A DNA stretch of 64,000 bases, taken from positions 611,679 to 675,678 of the forward strand of contig NC_049988.1 in NCBI RefSeq assembly GCF_000003815.2, written 5' to 3'. Made by a program: the position numbers and the translations under genes. Origin of the DNA: Branchiostoma floridae (lineage: Eukaryota; Chordata; Leptocardii; Amphioxiformes; Branchiostomatidae). Under the pieces are notes generated by a model. It was not told where the DNA came from and did no database searches. It saw only the letters and a list, made by a program, of their open reading frames with translations. This document shows positions 40,901 to 55,900 of this stretch, in pieces (the stretch's first letter is position 1; every line of letters begins with the position of its first letter).

Positions 40901-43900
40901 GGTAGAAATGACTATAGACTCTATGGTAATTTGTTCTTTTATTTTCTTTGACTGGTAAGCCCCCAAATGTGTGAATGCCGGATCATATAATCTGTTCATT
41001 TTCCAAAAGGTCCAACATCTGGTCCACCACTTTTTTTCAGGTCCAGTTTTTCTGGACCCGTCCAATAAGAAAAAAAACAGTTTTTTACAGGTACAGTCCC
41101 TAATGGGACTGCTGCAGCATGTGAGACCATTGTTGTTGCGATAACATGAAATTACCACTTCCCATGACGTAGTGATAGTTGCCTAGCAACAAGTCATATA
41201 GGGGCCAATGATAAGAGGGAAGCTGCACTATAGAGGCAATTAAGGATACTAGGATTCAGAGAATATGATTTTCTTACTTGGTATATTGGAAATGTAATGA
41301 AGTTGAGTGATTTCTGCCAGGAAACAGGTTTATATAGTTTCAATGTAGTTTGGTACCTGATTTGGGCTATAGGACACTCTATAGCTAGAACCATAATGAC
41401 ATTATTTCCTAGTTAAAAAGAATGGTTTACTACAGCTGAAAAGACAGGCCTATTTTTTTGTCATGACTTTGAAGGAAGGAAGTAACATGTCAACCTTGAC
41501 CCTTGTATCATCTTGCAATTGCGTCCAGCTTTCTCTACTTCTATGGCCTCATCGTCATTGGTTGACGTGCTTACACATGACAGGGTTATACTGCCCCTTA
41601 TGGGGTGACATACCCTTTCAGTTTCACTGGCTTATTACAAGACGGGGATGCGCCAGGTCTCCCGTCAGACTTCTATGGCCTAGTTTGTTGGAACCCCAAA
41701 GTAAATGCTGTGCTGAGAAAATTCCCAAGCTATATTGACATACATTGGTTACTTGTGCTTACGTAAAGCAAGTTGAAACAATATTTGACATTTACCAAAC
41801 CCATTAAAGATAAGCCTGAGTTGTGAGAATGGCTCAGGTGCGACATTAGGAAACTTTTTATACATCAGATTCTATATATATGCCCAGGATGTTAGGTGTT
41901 GATATACAGCAAATAGATGGTTTTGGAATACATTTTGTAAAAAACGAGGGCGTACATCATACTTATAATTTCTGTCAGAGGCTATTTTGCTTGCAATTAC
42001 TATAACATTGTTTTGGGGCCAAAAACATCTGTTGAAGACTTTTTTGTAATCTTTTGTTTAAAATACACCATAGTCATAGCCTCAGATAGTTTTGATGAGC
42101 AAGCCATAATAAGTAAAAATTGAGTACTATGAATATCAATACTGTTATTTTGAGCTGTGCATAAAGCCGTAGATGTCATAACCTGATCCACACAGACACC
42201 CACCAAGGATAAAAGGTCCTTACATTGTTTACATTGAACAGTCGCAAATAACCACAGGTTTGAACGTGCGTTTGGTTCAAATTACGTGATAGAAAGTCAT
42301 CAAACATGGTTCAAATTCAGCAGGACAAAGGGGACATGCCCCCCAACTCAAACACGAATTGAGCGTATTTGGGCCGCCTTAGCTCAACTGAGAGTGCTCA
42401 TTTCCACAACCTTAAAAATGTTAATACTTAAATGTTGTTACATCTCCATTTCTTTTTGACATATATAGTTGCCTGTCCATTGAAAATAACATCATTCTGA
42501 TGTACAATTTGAATTTACTTTGTAGCCCTCACAGAGACCTGTACCATATTTTACAGCAAGACAGTCAGGTACAGGTCTCTGCTACAGGTCTCTGCTACAG
42601 CACTACGCGGTGACTCTCACCACCATTATTGCTCTTCATTTTCTGATTGCTCCAAAAACAAGTCTACCGTTTTTTCCCTTCCATTTTTATTCTACTGTTC
42701 AAACAACAAGTACATTAATATTTTGTAGGTTTAATACGAACCCCTATCCACTACAATTCTGGACTAAATTGTATCCCCCTGAGATACCAATCAGCACTCA
42801 GATTATCATCCTGTGTTGTCACCCATGATGAGGCATGATCAAACATATTACATGTATCTGGGTCAAATGGCTAGGGGATTAATATTAATGGCCACAGTAC
42901 AGAATTCTCCAGGGGGCCAATTCTATGGTTACGTAGCAAATTCCGTCCCAAGCTGATGCAGGGTTTCTCTCCACAATTTTTTCATATAAGTGAAGGGACT
43001 GGCAAAAATAACCGGACAGTCAGAATACCACAAATGATTATTTTTCTGAAAATCAAATCTTTTTTTCTGACAAGTTGATTGTAATTCATGAAGTAAACAG
43101 GGACAGTTAGCACTGTTTTCATGAAAACAAGCTCATATTGCAATGACAGAGGGTGTCAAATACTCCAAGAATAATAACAACTCCTTTTGTCGTATAGTAG
43201 TGAATTCGAAATGACTATTGTTTTGATCATGGCCCATTCAAGTTTTTGCAGACAATGCTGACTGGAAAAGTGATGCCGCTTGGCACAAAAATCTGTGAGT
43301 TTTCATGAATTTTAGCAAACCTAACCAGGAAAATAGGAGAAACACACTAAATGTTAAAAGTAGTATAGTGGTGCTGGGCTAGGAGTATAGTGGAGGGCCA
43401 CCACTGTTCCATCCTCTGGGGAGGACTCTGATGATAATGGCCACAGTAACATCCTTTAGCACAGTTATTTGGGCATTAACATCATTCAACAACATGGCGT
43501 CATGATTGATCGTAGGCATGCAGCCATGTTTGCAGCCGGAATCATGACTGCCGTTTAAAACCTACCCGGAGCTGAAGTTAAAAGAAGATTGATTTGTCTT
43601 GTTCTGTCTTTGTACCTGTTGGCTAAGGAAATATTGATGTCTGGTCGTTTAAGAGGTCCCCTGTCTCTTCAGTGTATGGTGAGAAGTCCTTTGGCTCTTT
43701 TTGCCTCAGATTCTGAACAGAACACAGTTTACAGCTTCCTACCAATGAGTTTGAGTATGGCACAGTGTTGTAACCAGCATCCGTCCTCCGTCCTTTGACG
43801 ACATTTTGTAGCTGGGGACGGAAATTTTTTTGCCCATTCCGCCCTCTCTTTCAGACAAAAATCGATATGTAAAGATATAAATAAACCATCTCCCTTCAGT

Positions 43901-46900
43901 AGTTTTTCACCAAAACAGATGCCATTGAAGTTTAGTCTACCAGCAAAATTTTTACCTCAAAATGCAGCAAATATATTTTTCAGAGGGGCTAGATTTCAAC
44001 ATTTTCCCCTGGATCCCCTAGGAACATTGCACCTTCGGCTCTCGATAGGATTCAAACGGGACGGAAAATAATATCAGACTGGCTACAACCCTGGTATGGT
44101 ATTAGTCATATGTATATATATTTATATATATATGAATTGACAACTGGATATGGGTTGTTACTAGGGGTAGATATTAGTAAAAAAAAAACAGTTTTTCTGT
44201 TTGGACTGGTCTGTATAAACCAGACCTAACAAAATCACTGGACCAGATTTTGGACCAATTAGAAAATAAACAGATCATACTGGCACTACGGCGGCAGGCT
44301 TTCACATGTTTTTGGTATACAATAAGAAAATAACAATAGCGAAGTAGAGGAGAGTTGATAGTCATTTCTACTGGTTCTACAGTCAGTCTCCGTTAACTTA
44401 GACCAAGTCTGACTGTAGAACCAGTAGAAATGACTATCAACTTTCCTCTACTTTGCTCTTGTTATTTTCTTGGACAGTTTTTTTTTTACATGAAGATCCA
44501 GGGATCATTTGTTAATGTCCTAAGAAGTCTATTACTCCACCAATTGCAAACAGATTCCTTTGTTCTCATCATCATCGGTCGACGTGATCAAATGTAGACA
44601 TGTTCACACATGTCTACACACGACGGGGTTATACCGCCCCTTACGGGGTGACATACCCTTTCGTAGGCTAATTACAAGACGGGGATGCGCCAGGTCTCCC
44701 GTCCGGGTGAATGATGTAATTCACCATGTGGCTGATACGAGACAGAGGTTCGCCAGGCCTCCATCCGGGTGATTTGAAGTGAATCACCAACTCCCGACAG
44801 AAGGATTTGCACCAACGCACACCGCACCATCGCACGTGTGGGGGTTCTTTAACGTGCATGGGGTATGGCTCTCCCCATACACGGGACCTCCATTTAACGT
44901 CCTATCCGAGGGACAACTCATTTTTCACTTGAGTAAAGTGAGGAAAGTCGTGTTAAGTGCCTTTCCCAAGGGCACAAGACCGGCAACACGGTAGGCGGAT
45001 TCGAACCGGCGACCTCTCGATCACGGGCCGAATACAATACCACTGTGCTACGCGGCCCCTTTGTTCTAGAAATAGACCTTTTTTTGAGTATCATCAATTA
45101 ACAAGTTTTCACAGACAGTTAGGTTCAGATCCACACCTGGAACTGCTTGACTTTCATAATTTCAATTCTATTCTTAGTAAGGCTTTATCTCGTGCTCATG
45201 CGCACTGGCCATTAGTAGTCATGGTCTTTCTCAGCACTGGCTCTTATCCAAGTAATCTTGTATAATCTGTAGTGTCAGTGATCCACATGTTGGATTGTCA
45301 CGTGTATCTGGGAGCATTGATGAAAGTTGTTCTTTGTTGAAGCTCATGCTCGAGAGAATTTGAATGGTTCATTCTGGATTTATGACTGATCTGTTTCTTC
45401 TAGTTCTGATGTAGTCTTTTTTTGCACAAGGCCTGGACCTGATTATAGTACTATATCATATTTATATTATTTTGCCGTGGATAATGTTTTTTTAATTATA
45501 AGTGGCACTAGAAAATTATAATTACATTAAGTTTATTTCAATGTAATCAGCAGGAATGTTGAATTAGCAGCATATTGTATCAATATGTAAATGTGTCTAT
45601 AAATATGAAAATGCATATAAACTCCACTCTACTCTTGTTATTTTCTTGAACCAGTAACATGTAACCGCCTATATGTGCTGTTATGTAATGTGTTCATTTT
45701 CTATTCTGTCCCAAATCCAGGCCAGTAAAAAGTAACATTTTCATACTGGCACTAGCTCAACTCTTTGTATTATCTACATTCTAGAACTTATAGATTCCAT
45801 GCTCTGTCGATGGTGCTGAAAATTTGGTTATTCTGTACAACAGCTTTCTGTTGGAGATCCTTATGATTATTATGATGATATTATCATAGTATTTAGTTTG
45901 GTACATGTGCTGATGTAGAGGGTTGTCTAGGACAAAATCTGAATCAATCTGCATATCCTGAAATGTTTGTAATGTTATTAATTTTTCAGTTTTAGAAAAC
46001 TCTTTTAACAGTCTCTCACAAACACTGCCTTTCCTTCTGATGTCTATAGCTTCAATTGCGACCTTAAAGATACCATCATATTATTCGTATCTTCAACAGT
46101 ACAACAGATTTTTATGCTGCCAACTTAAATTTATTGCTTGAATTTATCAGATCAGTTTTGCATGGTCTGTGAAAGATCTATTATGATAAACACTTCCCAA
46201 AAAATTGCGACAATCTATGTGATAACATTCCACCATTAGAAAATGTGAATTAAATATTCAGTACTGCAGGACTGTTCAGGGATTGCTTCTACAAACTGTT
46301 GTATGTTTTGTTTTAACTCTGTTTTTCCTTCCATTGCATTAGTTGCTTTTTCATTGAAAATCTTAAAACCTTTACAATTTTAAGCACTAATCCGTAATCA
46401 CGTCTCCCTATCCAACATATAGTACTCAGGGCTCGAAATACCACCTGCATATGCAGGTTAGTGCAGGTAAAATTGGAGCTGTGCAAGTATTTCTGGTGTC
46501 TACCTGCACCTAACCTGCACTGGTTCATGTACTGGGTTTTATACATAAATGTCCTATGATGCAGGTGTATATGGATTGTTATTAGCTGCATTGACTGTTA
46601 CCACATATATAAAGTATTTTGAAAAATAGCAATGGTTCCAGAACAAGTATGATCCATACTTATTAGATTCAGAGTGGTGCAGGTAAAATTTGTCTGGTGC
46701 AGGTACTTTTCAATATTACCTGCACCAGTGCAGGTATGCAGAAAAAAGTATTTCGAGCCCTGAGTATTACAAGAGTACTACAACTGAAATCAGGGAATAT
46801 AATCTTTTGAAATGCTATGAGAACTAGACTAAATTTTCTGCCATGTGCAGCTTTACAGTACTGAGAAAAAATAAAGGACAGCAGGACAAGAGTCATTTTT

Positions 46901-49900
46901 GAATTTGATGATATATACTGTAGGTGGTTTAACTAGATTTTGAGTCCATAAAGGCTCACATCATCGGTTTCACAAGATAGAAATTGACCCACATGCATAT
47001 GGCAGCATGTGTACTTGTTAGTGTGGCACATTTTTGTTGTACAGTCACATGCAGGCACATGTGAATTACATTGCATCGATACAATATATGTCAATGGAGG
47101 TAATAAGATATGCCAAGTAGCAGTTACTCAAGCAACTGGATATGACTTATGAAAGGGTCAGACATTTCAGGTAGGATCTACTGCATTTTACGAGAGGCAC
47201 TGAGCTAGATCTGTTGAAGAGTATGAATTGATATGCAAATGAGATAAGGACAAATTATACAATATAGATAGTCCAATAGGTAACAAAAATGAGACAAAGT
47301 CAAGCCAAGTTGATGCTAATTCGTTTTCTTTTTGGGGGTGGGAGGGCTTGGTTCAGAGTGACCAAACGTTCAACCCTTTGGCTACCTTTCCTGTTGATGG
47401 TAGGATTGTACATTCTCTCATATCTTTTGTATATTGCCTCTCTAAACATGGAGTATTTATACTTTTACTGTAAGTGCATTTGGGAAGAAACTGTAAAATA
47501 ATGCATTTAAGTTTGTGGGAATTTACTTTTGCGGTAGTGGGAAAAGGGACTTTTCGCGGTGGTTTTAAGTTCGCGTTAGCACCATGCACTATAGCAGGGC
47601 TCTAGCCAGGTCGACATTTTTTTCCGTCAGCCAATTCCCATTGTCGCGAAAACACTATTCCAGGAGTTAGAGAGACTGAACTGAGACCTTGAAAAATGGG
47701 TTTTTAATGAGATTATCGTATGCGAAAGAGCACCAACACACATTGTCAACAATCATAACAATAGCAATACAAACATTGTGTGGCTTTTACGACCGTGGAC
47801 GGCGTCTCCAAGCAGCTTGTACATGAAGCTTCCACCAAGGAGCTTTTATCAGATTTTTGTCCGTCAAAGTTGACGGATTAGTTTTGAAATTTTTCCGTCA
47901 CACGCAGCAAATTTCCGTCAATTGACGGGAAAACGGACGCTGGCTAGAGCCCTGCACTATAGTCTCTTACTGCCATGAAAAATGTTTGCGACGGTTTTAA
48001 GTTTGCGGTGAAGCGGCCACCTCCAAAACTGTTTCTGCATTTACGAGTGTAGTATGAACTAATTTGGGATGCTTTGTCCAGCACTGGTTCATGTGAAATT
48101 CATGGCACGTACATGTCCTGGGAATAGACCACAATAATCGTGCTAATATTGGGTTTGGCAAATTGCCTTCCGATTGCTGTTTTGTGTTTCAAGAATAAGC
48201 ACAGCACCATTGGGAACATAATGGTAGCTACAGTACAACATTTCCTACATGTAGAGAATAGTTCAACGTTTGCCAAAAACCATTCGTTCAATTTCAAGCA
48301 ACTGGATATGATTTTGGAAATGGTTTAAGGTTTCAGGGCTTTAGATAGTATCCACTATCTTTCGTCAGTGACACAGAAGGTATTTGGTCTTTTATACCGT
48401 TTAATGTTTGATAATGTAAGTCTTGACAGTAGTAGTCCTACTAGACTACAGCGGTAGTCCTACTAGACTACAGCGCAGCATTTGATCTAGTAGACCACGC
48501 TCTTCTTCTAAAGAAGCTGATGACGTACGGGTTCACTGAAGATGCGCTGTCCTGGACTGAATCGTACCTGACGAACCGCAAATGGCAAGTATATACAAAT
48601 GGGGCCTACAGCAAGCAGAGAACCTTGCACTGTGGGGTACCACAGGGCAGCTGCCTAGGACCACAGCTGTATAACATATATGTAAATGATATGCCGGAGG
48701 TGGTACAGAATGGATTATTAGACCAATATGCGGATGATAGCACGATTCACACGCGAGGACACACATTGGATGATATAAGAACAGAAACCAAAATAGACCT
48801 AGAAAGGTTGGCAACATGGTCAGATGAAAACATGCTAAAACTGAATAATAGAAAAACCAAAGTGATGCTTGTGGGAACAGCACAGAAAACCAGGAAAGCG
48901 CCACCTTTGGAGCTGGAACTTAGGGGGCAACGTTTGGAACAATGCCCCACAGTAAAGCTACTCGGACTGCACCTTGACCAAAACCTCACATGGGACAGCC
49001 ACGTAACTCAAATAGTTAAGAAGTGCAACAGAAGCTTGGCACAGGTGGGGAGAGTTAAGGACTTATTACCACGTCAGCAGAGAATAGCCGTAGTTAACGC
49101 CTTGATAATTCCACATATAGACTACTGCTGCTCCGTTTGGGGGAACACAACACAGAACAACATAAGAAGACTACAGGTGGTTCAGAACAGGGCCGCAAGA
49201 CTTGCTCTTGGTTGCGATCGCTACACACATGTGGACTCTATGCTGAAGACCTTAGGCTGGCTGACTGTAAGGGACAGGATTCAACAGAAAAGCCTTGCCA
49301 CTTTCAAAAGAATAATGCTCACCAAACAACCAAAAGCTCTGCACGACAAAATCACCTTTCAGTCTCAGATTCACAACTACCGAACACGCTCAATGAACAC
49401 GATCAGACTACCAAAACCAAAATCCAACTCTCAGAAAAGACGTTTCCTGTACAGAATGTCACAGTTATGGAACAGCAACTAGCAAGTATTGGACTGCAAA
49501 ATTGGACTGTAAATATCGATGATGAGAAATTGTGTTACAACTGCTATGTATATTACTTTGTATGTTTTTAACTGTATGTAATGTGTAAATATGTATGTGA
49601 CCATGACCACAGGAAGAATAGCCTCTGAGGAGGCTAAATGTGGATCATAATAAACTCAACTCAACTCAACTTGAAATGCATTTTTGGAGTGTACACCATT
49701 GTTGCAACCATGAACTGTAACATAGCAAAAGTAGTCTTTTACTATTAGTTTTTGTAACATAAAGTCCCCTCAGAAATGACAATTTTGAATTTTTTTTGTC
49801 ACACTTCTAAATTACATTTCTCCCCATTTTTACCAACATGTCCCTTTTTGGTTATTACTTGACAATAAGCTTGTGCAAAAGTCTGCTATGATCAGTTTGG

Positions 49901-52900
49901 ACGTTACATTCATTTGTTACTTAATGATCTTATGACCAGGGTTGTAGTCAGCCTAAAGTCATTTTCCATCCCCTCGAATTTTGAATCCTATCGAGTACCC
50001 ATGGTGTGAGATGTCGAGCTGAAGTGGCAATCTTCTAGGGGAATTCGGGGGCATGCTGCCCAGAAAATGTTGAAATCTTGACCCTCTAAAACACTATTTC
50101 CTGCATTTTGAGATGTAAATTTTGCTGGTAGACTTAACTGCTCCACGACATCTATTTTGGTGAAAATTACACAAGGAAGACATTCTTATTGTATGATCTT
50201 AACATATTGATTTTTGTCTGTCACAGAGGACGGAAAGGGCAATTTTTTTTCCATTTCCAGCTGCAAAATTCTGTCAAAGGACGGAAGGATGGATGCTGGC
50301 TACAACCCCTTACCCTGATCTTTACTTTAATGAGATGCCTTGTACTGTCAGACACTTTTTGTAAACAACATTTGAGGAATAGTAAGAGGTCCATCACTGC
50401 CCATATAAGGACTCTCACCACTGCTTAGAATACATCATAGGGTTTGCTGCCATCTGTTCCAGAAGTGTTAGAAAGGTTGAGCTCCAATTAGACGTACTTC
50501 GAGTGCATATTCCAGTTGTTGTGTTGTAGTGTATTGTATTCAATTTGTACATTTTTTCATTGTAGTCTTATCTGCCGCTTACATTGTGTAGTTTCTTTTT
50601 GCGTAGTGTCACAGTCTGTATAGACTGACTGACAGATTCCAGTTCTTAGCAACCCTGCCTCTAGACCATGAAATTGTTACTCTGACCCAGGGATGTAGCC
50701 AGCACCCGTCCTTCAGTCCTTTGAAGGAATTTTGCAGCTGGGGACTGAAAAAAATTTGCCCATTCCGTCCTCTGTAATGGACAAAAATCTATATGTAAAG
50801 TCAGTAAAGATATAAAAAAAACTTTCTTCCTGTGTAATTTTTCACCGAACAGATGAACAGCTTAGTCTACCAGCAAAATCTACATCTCAAAATGCAGCAA
50901 ATTGGTCTTCAGAGGGTCTAGATTTCAAAATATTTCAGGGGATCCCCTTAGGCTCGACGTCTCGTTCTTTCTGATTCAAAATCGAGGGGACTGAAAATGA
51001 TTTCAGGCTGGCTACAACCCTGCTCTGACCTTACGGATACCCTCCTTAGGATGGGGTCACACAAATGCATATATCCAAGTCCATGTGAATTCCATATTCA
51101 TTTGACATTCTTTAAAATTTAAGTAAAGTTTGTGTCTGTTTTTTTTTCTTTCAATTCTATAAAAAAAGTGCTCAGTAGAAGTAAAAGTAAAATATATGCA
51201 AAGACTTGTTAGGACTTAAAATGATGTAAAGTATGCCTCTGTAATATATTTTGTCCAGGATGCAGTGCCTAACAAGTAACATAGACATGACATAGAATGG
51301 TTTCTAAAACCATAAAGCAGAAGCAGAGAAAACCCATTATACATTGTATATTATATCATATATTATATGTATTTAAGACAAATACTTTGTGATATATATG
51401 AAGAATACTTGTGAATACACTGGCCTCATACAGTCCCTTTGATTGCATTGTTACGGTAAAAGTCATGTTAACCTCTGACCTGAAATGAATTAGATATCCA
51501 TTAGCCTAATGCTTGCATGAATTGAGTTCGGTGAGGGTCTTATCTGTCCATTAAGGATTCGTTTCAAACAAGAGCAAGAATGAGCCGGAATGTCATCAGA
51601 ATGAAAATTATTTTCTATTCCTGGGAATTTGTAGTGTGTCCTAGAAATTCTCACTGCATTCCAGATTAGAAATTCTCACTGCATTCCAGATATTTGTGCC
51701 CATTGTTTGGGCTGGCCCGAAAGACATGCTGAACACTTTTGAGGTGCATTTGAAGTGGAGAAATATCGAAGGGCATTCAAAGAGTATTCTACATGTATGT
51801 GTATTTTAACTCTAACTGCAGTATGACCTCATTCTGTGACATAACAACATTATTCGGGACATTCTTATCTCATTCGATAGAGAACCAAAACGGCAAGCCA
51901 CTTCGGATCCTGCCAGAATGTGGCCAAAAGAATATCTGGAATGCAGTGAGAATTTCTAGAATACACTACAAATTCTCAGGAATACAAAAGAATTTTCATT
52001 CTGACGGCATTTTGCCTCATTCCTTCTCGTGTAAAGGGGGGATATAAGGTTCATTTGGAATTGCCCTGATTATGGCACAAATTTTGCAAATACTTCATTC
52101 CAGCTGGTTCTGCTTGATTCCTGCTGATTCAGTTTCAGTGTGAAGGCCCTATTACAGAGGTGTGTTTCCTCAGCAAATTCAAATCATCGGAACATACATG
52201 TAATACCTCAATTTGACAATTCCTATTTTTCCCAGATAACTTGTTTGGGAGTTGTCAGGAGGACCCAGTAGAAGCCATCTACTCCTACAACCCCTCCAGT
52301 CAGCAGCTGAAGGATCTCCGGGATGACATCACAGAACTGGTGACTGATGGGTACGGTTGGAGAGAGGACATCACACAAGCCACCATAGGTGGTCACCTCA
52401 ACAGGTATTAACTTATTCATTATGTTTGATTTTCAATGTGAGGGACTTACTTAATGGCAGTTTTAAAAACGTTTTTAGATTGCAGATTATCTAAGAATAT
52501 ATATCACATGACATATGTCACAGTATAGAGATCACAATCCAGGACAATCGCCAATTGTCCTAGGACAGATCACGATCAGAGTTGGTCCTAGGATAGGCTG
52601 CGATCGGGTTCTGTCCTAGGACCATTGGCGATTCTGCTAGACAAGTACAGATTGTGATCGGAATCTGTCTTAGGACCAACTCTGATCCAAACTCAAATGG
52701 TGATATATAATATATGACAATTCACATGGTAGAAAATAGCAGACTTGGTATGATAGTAGATTTCTAAGAGGAATATGTGAAAGCATATGAAGTCGACCCA
52801 TTTGCAAAGGAAACAAACGCATTAAATGATAGACTGGGACTGAAAATTATATTTCTGTCTTGTCGAAATATTCAGTAAACACGTTATTTATATTATTTTT

Positions 52901-55900
52901 ATTTATTCATAAGACTTTTTTAAAACAAATTTACAAATAAGTTCAAGCCTTACAGAACAAAAGTATTCAACTCCTGACATTAACCATTTACATAAAAAAT
53001 TTTAAATTCTCGGAGTCAAAACCGTGTTTTTATTTCAACACTTGGCTGTAAGTCTTGCAGAAAAGTCAGGACAATTTCAAAGATAATGTCTTTTAACAAG
53101 ATGCACTTTGTGTTCAAACAATAGTGTTTCCTCTGCTTCTTCCAATAGAATACATCAGGACTATGTAGCAGAGCCCCCTGGCAACCAGGAAGGGTATGAC
53201 AGCCTAGGCAAGGCTGATCCCTACCTGGGCCAGCTGTACCCTGGGGCAGCCCAGCTGAGTACAGGGGTGGAGAAGAGACGTCAGGAGATGGTAGATCAGC
53301 TCAATAAACAGTACCTGGATCTCATGGATAGGGAAAGGGCACTGGAGCAGGTATTAATAGTAAAAAAGACCTTTTGCAGGGTAAGAAAAGGAGATACTGT
53401 ATGTTTGTCCAGATAAATATGTATTTCCAGAACATGGCAAGTTGATGATTCAACATGGTAACTACAAACAATATTCAAATTCACTTTGTTTCAATATTTT
53501 GAAATGGATATCTTTGTCATTCACACATTTTGGATGTAAGTACATTTTATGTAAATCTGAAATTTGGTCTGACCATTCTTAAGTACAATTTTACATTTTT
53601 GTTCAGATGAAATTCCTTTTTACTGAATATAAATTATTAGTTTTGATGTCGTAATACTGTAACTCATGAAATATTTGCTCCTCAAAGCCATGACACTATG
53701 AATATGCTTTTCATAGTATTTCTACAGTGTGAAAATTGTTTCAAGCACAAGTCTACAGTCTGCAAAAACATCTTCTGTAAAAGTCTCTGCAAAAATAACT
53801 GAACAGTTACTGTAGCAGACTGAATCAGAAGTTCTCAGCTCTTCCTTGACTGAGTTGTAATTTTCTCCTGTTTAGCAGGCAGTGGAAGAGAGGCATATGA
53901 AAGAAGCCCTACAGTGGCAGGCAGGGCAGCAAGGCATCCTGGGAGATGACCGTAGCGAGGAGTTTGTCAACTCCTGGTTGGACGACCCCGAGATCCGAGC
54001 CAAGCTGAAAACGCTACTGAACACCATCGTTCAGTATTACGGCAACGACATCGACACGCCCAACGATGACTACGTCAAAAAAGGTGGCGACGGCTCGTAT
54101 TACGACTATGAAGGTGTAAATTCTCCTAACCGTGGTGAAGGTGATGGGAATAGGTTGGTGTGGGGAGATTTTGGTGGCGGTGGTATGGATGAGGATGGTG
54201 TACCCGACGAGAAGTTAGTCGCCGTGCCAAAATGGCAAGACTATTTCTCGGATGCGGACATGACGACAACGGCTACTAAACCGCTAACAGAAGCTGGCAT
54301 GGTGTTCGGTGGTGGTGGTGATGAAATAGAGTCTAGAGAAGACCCTGTAGATGATGACATCATTCCCACTCCTGATGCTGACATGCTTCTATCTCTTGTG
54401 GGTAAGAAGCCATTGACATCTCCTACAAAATACGTATAGTACTTCTATCCACACTTTTTTGCTCTTAGACTAATAGGCTCTTAATTCAATTTGAAATTGC
54501 ATGCAGAAATAGCACGTTATTTATGACCTGACTTTAAAAATTATTAGATTTTATATAATGTGTACATAATATAATAAAACAGCCTCAGATTCTTACAGTT
54601 GGGGCCATCTTGCTTTCAGAATGATATCAATGAACTTGCCTTATTTAGCTCAAGCCAATCAGTGCCCAGATTGCAAATTTTGAATATCTGGACATTAAAT
54701 TACCTGTAGCACATGTATATGTACGTTACAAACGACCGCGGGAATGATCGCTCTACAGCCAAAGTCCTGAGGGTGATCCGACCTGCGGGAGGGCTTGGAC
54801 CAAGGGTGATGCGGAATACTCCGTGTTGTATTTTATTTATGTCATCCCCATCTGAGAAAACACATATTTCGATACAAAATGCCTAGAAGTTGAGAAAATT
54901 TTGGTGTCATTGAACAAAAACAGTTGCAACAGCAATTCTAATGTCCGAATCAGGTTACTGAATTTTCGATCGCGCCGCACTCAGCATGGCTAGAGCACGT
55001 CGAAGTGTTCGATGTTCGATGGAAGCCTGTGTGATACAACTTTTTATCACCTGGTCCCTATCGAACGTTGTCACGGACCAGGTATGACATAAGATTAGTG
55101 ATCACCCTCTGGTAGCCACATAAACCTGACTGTATTCTGTTTGAACCCTTGTTGTAGGAAAAGAGCTGAACAGCCTGTTGGATGGGACCATACGACTGGA
55201 GGACCTAACTGTTATTGTTGCCACATGCACCTGATGTAGAATGTTCGAAACTTTGTTGTAGGAAAAGAGCTGAACAGTCTGTTGGATGGGACCATACGAC
55301 TGGAGGACCTAACTGTTATTGTTGCCACATGCACCTGATGTAGAATGTTCGAAACTTTGTTGTAGGAAAAGAGCTGAACAGCCTGTTGGATGGGACCATA
55401 CGACTGGAGGACCTAACTGTTATTGTTGCCACATGAACCTGATGTAGAATGTTTGAACCTTGTTGTAGGAAAAGAGCTGAACAGCCTGTTGGATGGTACC
55501 ATACGACTGGAGGACCTAACTGTTATTGTTGCCACATGAACCTGATGTAGAATGTTTGAAACTTTGTTGTAGGAAAAGAGCTGAACAGCCTGTTGGACGG
55601 GACCATACGACTGGAGGACCTAACTGTTATTGTTGCCACATGCACCTGATGTATTCTGTTTGAACCCTTGTTGTAGGAAAAGAGCTGAACAGCCTGTTGG
55701 ATGGTACCATACGACTGGAGGACCTAACTGATGAGGAGTACAAGCTGCTGGCTCAGGCTGTCAGGGAAACCATCAGTCTTCTACAGGATGATAAGGAACA
55801 AGACGGTGGTGAGTTTATTGTAAAATTGAAGGTAGTCCCATTGCAGTAAGTTGTTATCCACCATGTCTAGAAATGTTATTGGAAGATGAAGCTCAACCCT

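Larger units (their letters stand above)
39672..52235 (+). other. Intron 2 of the PTPRN homologue
   Basis: 12.6 kb with no host gene. It carries a duplicated A-rich segment, a LINE, a SINE and at least nine MITE copies, listed separately. Unique AT-rich DNA fills 41110-41540, 41720-43760 and 45100-46420. Confidence 0.7.

Noticed and set aside
40146-42000. CRISPR array or bacterial operon anywhere in the window
   Set aside because: Repeats here are transposon or satellite copies without regular unique spacers, and all genes have spliceosomal introns.
49137-49571. 144-codon plus-strand frame
   Set aside because: Alternative frame overlapping the LINE reverse transcriptase, which has the recognisable motifs.
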